This document shows, one piece after another, positions 19,760 through 25,961 of a stretch of DNA of 25,961 nucleotides. The stretch is taken from positions 17,763-43,723 of the forward strand of contig WKLE02001215.1 of assembly GCA_014885115.2 (NCBI GenBank), read 5' to 3'. Numbering within the stretch: the stretch's first letter is position 1; each line of letters opens with the position of its first letter. The notes below the pieces were generated by a model. The model was given only the letters and a program-made list of their open reading frames with translations, did no database searches and was not told the DNA's origin. Source of the DNA: Asterionellopsis glacialis. Taxonomy: Eukaryota > Bacillariophyta > Plagiogrammaphyceae > Rhaphoneidales > Asterionellopsidaceae. The position numbers and the translations under genes were made by a program.

Positions 19760-20608
19760 GGTTGAACTTCCTATTTGCGTTGAGTCGATATATTTCAAAA
19801 TGAGAGTACAGATGACAAAGACAGTTTGGAGTTTCGATTAGTCTACTGCAATCCTCAAATGATATGAGAAAGCTGCTCTCTTGTGCCGTGGTTGGAGTTC
19901 TGTTTACAAGCTCAAAAAGCACGGCGAGGGAGACAGACACCTCCCGCTCTTTTTCGTTTTCTCGTCTGTCATCAGTTACAAGTCAAATTCACATAGAAAA
20001 ATACGTACGGTAAGATAAGTACGTGTACAGCATGTGCGTGTCACGACTCGTGACGTCAAAGGAAGTAGTAGTGACTTTTTCTGGGTCTGTCGTGAGCCCT
20101 TTTCAGAGGGGGTCCTCCCCTTTCCCCTTCTATGAAATTAGAGTTAAAGCTACGTATCCGTTATAAAATGTCTGTCCTTTGAACCGATCAAAACTATTCC
20201 GTTTGCAATTTTTGAATATTCCTACGGTGCGTACTTACCAATCATCTACTGCTAGCATCTTTGGAAGTCTTTCCATACATACAGGTGGTACCTGGGGTAC
20301 AGGGTATCATGCAGTTTCTCCGTTGAGAATCAAGCATGCATGTCAGATTCCCGCAATTTCTTGCACCTGGTAAGTAGAAACTACAGTAGTGCTACCTGGT
20401 ACCTGTTACCAGGTACGTAAGTTCTTACCCTACCCGGTAGAGCTAGTTTCGCATTTGATACCTGAAAGGCCTGTCAAGCACATACAGTCAGTACATTCTT
20501 ATATTATATATTTGTCTTTCGTCTCTTTTCCGGCAAACAGACACCATCATTTCAAACGCACAAAACACTCAACAGTCACTACGCGTTGTACCGACGAGGC
20601 AGATAACG
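19760..20608. promoter_or_regulatory. Shared promoter region with a CRE-type site and GGTACC palindromes
   Basis: The 849 bases separate divergent starts and hold no supported gene. A full TGACGTCA palindrome lies at 20051-20058, overlapping a TCACGA-C-TCGTGA inverted repeat at 20041-20053. TGACGT/ACGTCA words are known CO2/cAMP-responsive, bZIP-bound elements in diatoms, so CO2 control of one neighbour is possible. Two GTACC clusters follow: 20284-20306 and 20391-20416. The latter has 8-bp arms ACCTGGTA and TACCAGGT around CCTGT, the same core as at 468-481. Confidence 0.5.
20391..20416. repeat. ACCTGGTA/TACCAGGT inverted repeat
   Basis: Arms at 20394-20401 and 20407-20414 are perfect inverted copies separated by CCTGT. 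The site is about 195 bases upstream of the ATG at 20609. It is the fourth occurrence of the ACCTGG/CCAGGT core in the window, and a further GGTACCTGGGGTAC cluster lies just upstream at 20284-20306. Confidence 0.5.
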
Positions 20609-23297
20609 ATGAAGAGGAGAATAGCACCACCAACGCGTACTCGTACACTGGCAACGACGTTTCTTTACATTTGGGTTCAAAGTAACTTCCAAAAAGTCGA
20701 TTGTCAACAGGCACCTTTTCCTTATTTTCGATTCATTCTTTGGGACGATCTAGATGCATCGACACAGTCCAATGCTGATATTCTTGGTTACAATGACAAG
20801 AAATGGGACAAGCCAGGGAAGGCTAAAATTGAAGAGAAATCGTTTGGCAATTTGAAAGAGGATGAACAGAATGCGGCCAAAGCCATTGGTTTTACAGAAA
20901 AAAGTTGGGACTGTTGGATGAATCATTATTTAGATTTTCAATGGACAGATTTACAAGACATGGATATTGCGCAATATTTACTAAAATTAGGATGGACGCA
21001 GGCATCCTGGGAAGAAGAGAACCCACCAGACATTTATGAGGGAGATTGGAGAATACTGAGCGTTGATGAGCAATCTGCAGCTATCGAATTATGTTACTTT
21101 CAACAACTTTGGAATGAAAAGCAGATTTCCGATGATTGGCCAACATCACCATTGCCTTCTCTTTCACCCACCTCCATCCCAACGTTGTCTCCATCTCTAA
21201 CACCTACTACTACATTAGAACCAACACCTATAAGTTCGTCGATACCTTCACATTATCCATCAGTAAATCCTTCTTCCAATCCTACACAGTCTGCAATCCC
21301 AACAAAAGTGAGTTCTGAAAGTCCCACGTTGATACCCTCCTCATCTCCCACGGTGACTCCATCTGGACTACCTACGACCTCGCCTTCGGAATATCCTACA
21401 ACTAGCTCGTCTCCAAGTGTGACATCACCCCCAACAATACTACCAATCATCTCACCATCTATCGCGCCAACAACCACAAAAACCAACTCACCATCTATTG
21501 CACCAGCAATAACCAGTACTACTGTAGAGCCATCCAAATCGGACGACCAAACAACAATTGAAGGTGATGACTCTACCATTTCAAATATAGATTACTTTGA
21601 AAAACCAAGCATTCTTTGGACGGCAGAACTGCCAAAAAATCATAGCAGTATAGATTCTATCTTTTCCCGTTCTGAAAGGACTCCAGTTCTTAGTCACGGT
21701 AATGGTGTGGTGTTAAGTCCTGACAGCAAACTTCTGTACGTGACTCGAAGCGACGGTGGATTGAATGTACTAAGTGCAACCAATGGCGAACTTGTGTGGG
21801 CGTACATGCCAGAACCAAATGCCAACGCTTGGAAGATTACATGTACTAGTCAGGTCTACTTTGGAGAAAACCACAATGTTGGACAATTCCTTGTCTATGC
21901 CATCGTTGACCAAGCACCACAAGAGACAGACCTTGATTCACAAAGGTACGTTTCATATCTAACACTGACGCATTCTACTGATTGAATTTGGATAGTTGCT
22001 GTATACCTCACATTCATCTTTTCCGGTTTTATTTTATTGGATATTACAATCTCACCATAGTCGTATTGTGGCAATTAGTATACCTGATCATAGTCACCTA
22101 TGGACATCACCGCCGATTGAAGGTATTGTGGCTGGTACTCCAGTCATTACCCGAAACTTTCTTTCTGGCGAATACATATTTATTGTTCACAATACAGGTA
22201 CGGCTCCATTCTCTACAGCCGCGCCAGAGGGACATTTTTCTATCCTAGTGACAGACCATGGCGGAACAAGATTATTTACAGAATCTTCAAGCTTTGTATC
22301 TCCAAATAATGTATTACCATATGGCCCAATGGGTGTATCGCACTTTCCCGCACGAGGAAAGTACGACCTTGGGAAAACTAATTCCAATGATCTTGTTGTT
22401 TGGACAACTAACACCAAAGATGGGAATGGTGGGTGGGGTCAATTGCGTGCTTTTCAAATACCGGCAGGATTTGATGAATCTGGTGATGACTTATTTACAG
22501 TCCGCTTGAGGAGTGTTTCATGGAATGCAATTGCTCGACCTACATTGAGCAATGATGGTTTAAGGTTATTTGCAGGTGTTCGCCGGGGTGAGGTGAGAGG
22601 GTGGGTAGGAAACCGTAACTTTACAGACATAGCTACCTGGAAGCAGCAACTGGGTGAGAACAGCGCGAGTCCCACAAAAGGTGAGCAAGAAATGTTTTCA
22701 ACAACATACTTATTGGTACCGTACTATTGGTTGGAACATTGCTTCTTTGATTTTTGTGTATTTGAACAATCCAAAGCTTATATCTTTCTTTTCTTGCCAA
22801 CCATCAACATAGGGATTCCAAGTGCGGGGGTGCTGTCGATTGACGAGAAACGCTTATTTATTCCATCGAGTACAAACAAATTTTATGCACTTGATACGGA
22901 AAATGGTGACATACTTTGGCATGGAGAAAGATCCTCAACAATTTTCACAGAAGGTGCAGTATCACCTGATGACCAGCGTGTGTATTCAATTGAATCTTCA
23001 AGTGGCACAGTATATTCCCAAAGCCAGTTGACTGGAATGATTGATTGGTATTTTAAAGGTGGATACCGTCCAGTTCAGGCTGAATGGTGTTTATCGGTTG
23101 ATGGCCTTATCTTGTATTACGGAGACACTTACGGGAGAGTACAAGCCTTATCTCTTGGTTCCAAACCCGATGGCTCGATTCCAAATTCAACGGTTGCTGA
23201 CTCGGAGGATTCTTCATCTGCTTTCAAAAATGACCACGAATATTTAAGCTGGAATTGTGTTCTCGCATCCATCGCAACTCTGCTATTATTCATTTGA
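20609..23297 (+). CDS. Secreted repeat, Pro/Thr-rich stalk and PQQ/YVTN-type beta-propeller protein
   Basis: Exons 20609-21945, 22061-22680 and 22813-23297 are joined by GTACGT...CATAG and GTGAGC...CATAG introns, giving 813 residues. The joins restore LDSQ-SRIVAISIPDH and SPTK-GIPSAGVLS. Residues 1-33 are a weak signal peptide. Residues 45-170 hold four short helical repeats of the type L-x(6)-A-x-x-LGY-x(4)-WD: NADILGYNDKKWD, NAAKAIGFTEKSWD, AQYLLKLGWTQASWE, SAAIELCYFQQLWN. Residues about 179-308 are a Ser/Pro/Thr stalk with SPT and PTxxP steps, probably glycosylated. Residues about 335-780 form propeller blades of the SPDSKLLYVTRSDGGLNVL, GELVWAY and RVYSIESSSGTVYSQS types. A short hydrophobic C-terminus (CVLASIATLLLFI) could be a GPI signal or anchor. 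Cell-surface or wall location is inferred; ligand unknown. Confidence 0.75.
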
Positions 23298-23330
23298 TAG
23301 TGAAAATTGAAATCTCTGAGGCTCCACATG

Positions 23331-23712
23331 ATGTATCCGTATGCATTGACTTTTTTTCAAAGTCCATTTAGTTCACCTGTCGTCGATGAAACATTGCAAC
23401 AACTAATACGATCCCCAACAACTGGACGAGTAGACCCAGAAAGAGTAAGGAAGCTCTTGCGAGATTTATCTTTAATATAAGGTGATCGCTGGCGTCGAGA
23501 TGTCAGGGACATGGTGAAAACTCGAAAGGGCCAAAAGTTGACGGGAACTGTTATTAGAAGAACTCAACTATCGCCTACTTGGTGGAAGATTGGGAAAAGC
23601 AAGAAACGATCGAAAGCATAAACTCTACAATTATTTGAAGTTATAAAATAATATGTTGTAGATTAGGATGAAGACAGTGTTACAATACATGGCATGATAA
23701 AGTAATAATCAT
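23331..23712 (+). pseudogene. Inverted partial copy of the ABC1 kinase 3' end
   Basis: This stretch is the reverse complement of about 17728-18112, covering the last 100 or so codons of the ABC1 kinase gene and about 60 bases of its downstream sequence. Identity looks like 85-90 percent by eye. Translated, it reads YPYALT, then SSPVVDETLQQLIRSPTTGR, then RVRKLLRD, as in the gene. It carries a TCA-to-TAA change (the 'RDSSLIS' Ser becomes a stop, near 23479) and a 2-base deletion in the GGGAAAACTG stretch. It has no 5' part and is not functional. It ends just short of the 3' end of the Tudor-like gene, so that gene's 3' flank is borrowed ABC1 kinase sequence. Confidence 0.85.
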
Positions 23713-23727
23713 TAAGTTTCTCTTGTA

Positions 23728-25843
23728 TTACACCGACAAGATATCAATTTGTTTTGATACTCCAAGCATCTTAGCGAGTGTATGCCGAAGAGGCGATGCG
23801 AAGTCATCTTGTAGACCAAGTGTAAATTTTAGTTTCAATTTTTTCACATAATCACTGTTTTGTGATGATTTCTCTCGGCCTTTGGCAGGTGGAAGGAAAG
23901 GTGACGGATCAAAATTATCAAGTTCAATAAAGATTGCATCCTTGATTAGGAAAGCACAAGAATCTGATCCTTGCTTAATACCCTCTTCTGCACAATACAA
24001 CCATGCAATGTACGATACCACCTTCCCTAAAGCTCCAAGACAACGTTTGGCTTCTTGGGCACAAACTTGAATTGCGCCGTTAGTATCGGGTCCGTCGTGA
24101 ACAATATCAAATAGGGCAGCATCACTAATAATGAAATGTCCATTTTGAATCCATGCTTGTGCATAGATGCGAGAAACTTTCTTCAAGACATCTCGGGTAT
24201 CATTTTGTAAAACTAGTTTGACCAGTGCCTTGGTCCTGTAGCTTCCACATCCACCATTCGATCCATCCTGTGGTTTGATGCATTCCTTCAGTTGATGTTG
24301 AAATTGAGCCAAAACGAATTCAATGGAACAGGCGGCAACTTGAAGACTTTCCCCAATCCGACCAAGAGCCAAAGTTGTCATGCGTGATGAATCTCCTTTG
24401 ATGCGGTAGACTTCTTGACTGCATGCTCGATTGAGAGCAATTTCAAAATCATGCCAGGAGGTAGATGTCATGTTGTCGGAAACATGGTCCATAATTAAAG
24501 AATTGGTGGAGAGTGTCTGAAAGTAGTTGTATGCCAGTTCTACACGGTTGGGATCGATAAAGGCCACACCCTCACTCTTCGGTCCATGTGTCATCAGATC
24601 GGATAGATTTTTACAAAAGTTATTGTTGGGTACCTTCTTATGGAACGAAGTAATGTGCGACAGAAGTCCAGCACCAACTTGTGGTTCAGCTGAATTTAAT
24701 GCCCTCCAAAGTGAATTTGCAACCGGTTGATTCATTTCTTTGAACTCATTCTTTGTTGTGTCTTCGTCTTCATCGTCATCAACGTCAATAGAGGCATCAC
24801 AATTATCCTCTTGTGACATGGGATTTTGATCATGATCAACACGAGGAACATTTTGGGGGGCTTCCTCTTTCTTCTCTTCCTTCTTGTGTCGTGCAACATT
24901 TTGATTTATCTTCTTCTTTCTTTGTCCGGGAAACTTCTTCACTTTTTTCTTACGTTTTTGCGTTGCAAACCATGCAGTCGCTACTTCACTATAGGTCCAT
25001 GATTCAATTTGTCCATCGGAAAAGTGAACTTCAAAAGGCTCCATAGCCGTTCCAACTTTGCCATTTTTATTGCCTCTTCTACCTTTGCCTTTCTTAGGAA
25101 CTTCCAGCCCAGAAACCCATGACTCTTCACCCATACGGTGCTGTTTAAACAGTCTTAGATATTCAAGGGGTACACCACATTCATACTAGAAAAAGACGCC
25201 ATACGAAAGAGAAACAAACATTGATATGTATCAGGAAAAAGGTTGCACCCACAAGCTTTCAAGAAATGTATAGAGACGAATCAAACAAACCAACCCGAAA
25301 AAAAAGCACACTCTTTCCTTCATAAATGCTGTAACTTACAAAGTCAATTTCATCATAACAAATATCAAATCTTTTGGATTCAACAATATCATTCGCCTTG
25401 GTATCATGTTCATTGTCATGATGGATAGCAGCAATACGTCCACGATACCAAATATTATCAGGTTTCCCCTTTTGAAACAAGGCGTATACAATATCACCAA
25501 TTTCAAGTGACAGTCCAGGCCAAATATTAATCTTATCACCATGAAAACTCTTTTGACGTTCTGCATCGAATACAAAGGTTTCAATTTCAACATAGGGTCT
25601 TTTTTTCTTGGAACGTTTATCAATTTTAAAAAACAATTCACCATTATCTTGACGAACTTGCTCAATCCGTCCTTTCTTGACAGTCGTATCTGTCTTGCTA
25701 CGTCCAGTTTGAACTTCTGTTTCAACTGGTAATCCTGATAACCAACGACATTGTTCGCATCCACGTTCTAAAAGACGGATCTTTCCTTTATGAATGGGTA
25801 TACCACATTCAAACTGATTTGTATGGAGGCAAATGCAAGGCAT
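23728..25843 (-). CDS. Tudor/Agenet-like repeat protein, probably 5'-incomplete at the right edge
   Basis: Exons 25843-25340 and 25185-23728 flank a GTAAGT...TTCTAG intron of 154 bases, giving 653 residues if the ATG at 25843 is used. The join gives YDEIDF-YECGVPLEYLRLF. Residues about 113-183 look like a Tudor/Agenet fold (GDIVYALFQKG, WYRGRI, FDICYDEIDFYECGVPLEYL). Such folds bind methylated histone or protein tails. The FECGIP and YECGVP segments, each followed by a WxSGL strand, are two copies of one unit. Then come VHFSDGQIESWTYSEVATAW, basic and acidic linkers (about 240-310) and an unrecognised helical domain (about 320-653). The first FECG codon follows CAAATCAG in phase 0, exactly like YECG after TTCTAG. 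The first exon may therefore really start at 25813 with more exons beyond the window. A nuclear role is inferred only. Confidence 0.65.
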
Positions 25844-25961
25844 TGTTTGTAAGTAACATGGAAGGAAGTCTTGACATTATGATACTAGAGTCATTATTGA
25901 ATGGTAAACAATGCTACCAAACCAAAAATAACATGACATGAATAAAACACCACCCCACCCA
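25844..25961. other. Upstream flank or intron of the Tudor-like gene
   Basis: These 118 bases contain no supported gene. If the Tudor-like gene starts at 25843 they are its promoter. If its exon begins at 25813 they are part of an intron whose donor lies outside the window. No Tudor-like coding sequence is readable here on the minus strand. Confidence 0.4.

Noticed and set aside
19757..19798. Longer N-terminus for the ABC1 kinase, and likewise upstream in-frame starts for UTP5 (to 10190) and DnaJ (from 10728)
   Set aside because: All three upstream starts are TTG, not ATG. The downstream ATGs have better context and leave the signal peptides at the N-terminus.
21253..21579. Long Val/Gly/Ser-rich open frame on the minus strand
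   Set aside because: It is the antisense shadow of the Pro/Thr/Ser-rich stalk; the repetitive codons of the plus strand leave the complement open.
1..25961. tRNA genes, rRNA, CRISPR arrays, bacterial insertion sequences and operons
   Set aside because: No B-box-bearing cloverleaf, no rRNA-like stretch and no regularly spaced repeat array was recognised. Introns and plastid presequences mark the window as eukaryotic nuclear DNA.

Overview
The window reads as nuclear DNA of a diatom or a close stramenopile relative. Four lines of evidence support this. Genes carry short GT-AG introns of about 85-217 bases. Two proteins start with a signal peptide whose cleavage site is followed by Phe, as in the ASAFAP-type presequences that lead into complex red-lineage plastids (SA|FCP in the gene at 12993-14253, EG|FISP in the ABC1 kinase). 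One protein has the Pro/Thr/Ser-rich stalk common in diatom surface proteins. The transposon relics resemble diatom repeat families. The species cannot be named from sequence alone.

Layout. Bases 1-181 hold the first 60 codons of a secreted or membrane protein that runs off the left edge on the minus strand. Bases 182-8330 are AT-rich and contain no intact gene. They hold palindromic GGTACC motifs, a broken DDE-type transposase relic (about 2005-4211), a 0.87-kb element with 43-bp terminal inverted repeats (4396-5264) and a broken Plavaka/CACTA-like transposase relic (about 5860-8151). From 8334 on the window is gene-rich: UTP5/WDR43 ribosome biogenesis factor (minus), ER-type DnaJ (plus), a plastid-targeted two-repeat protein with a 9-base micro-exon (minus), a class II glutamine amidotransferase fused to a methyltransferase (plus), an actin-family pseudogene (plus), a plastid-type ABC1/ADCK kinase (minus), a secreted repeat, PT-stalk and beta-propeller protein (plus), and a Tudor/Agenet-like repeat protein (minus) that probably continues past the right edge.

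Genes are mostly arranged as divergent pairs sharing 0.6-0.85 kb promoter regions (10143-10787, 14254-14938, 19760-20608). There is no operon-like pathway. The loci are functionally unrelated: nucleolus, ER, plastid, cytosolic metabolism, cell surface and probably chromatin.

The most notable structure is a set of partial gene copies close to their sources. The 3' end of the ABC1 kinase gene is repeated inverted 5.2 kb away at 23331-23712 with a stop and a frameshift. An 86-base piece of the fusion methyltransferase is repeated just past its own stop codon. The actin-like pseudogene lies between them. The best candidates for something undescribed are the amidotransferase-methyltransferase fusion, whose fusion junction lies inside a single exon, and the plastid repeat protein whose second repeat is split by a 9-base exon. 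All intron positions were inferred by eye from splice signals and reading-frame continuity; no alignment or transcript data were available.
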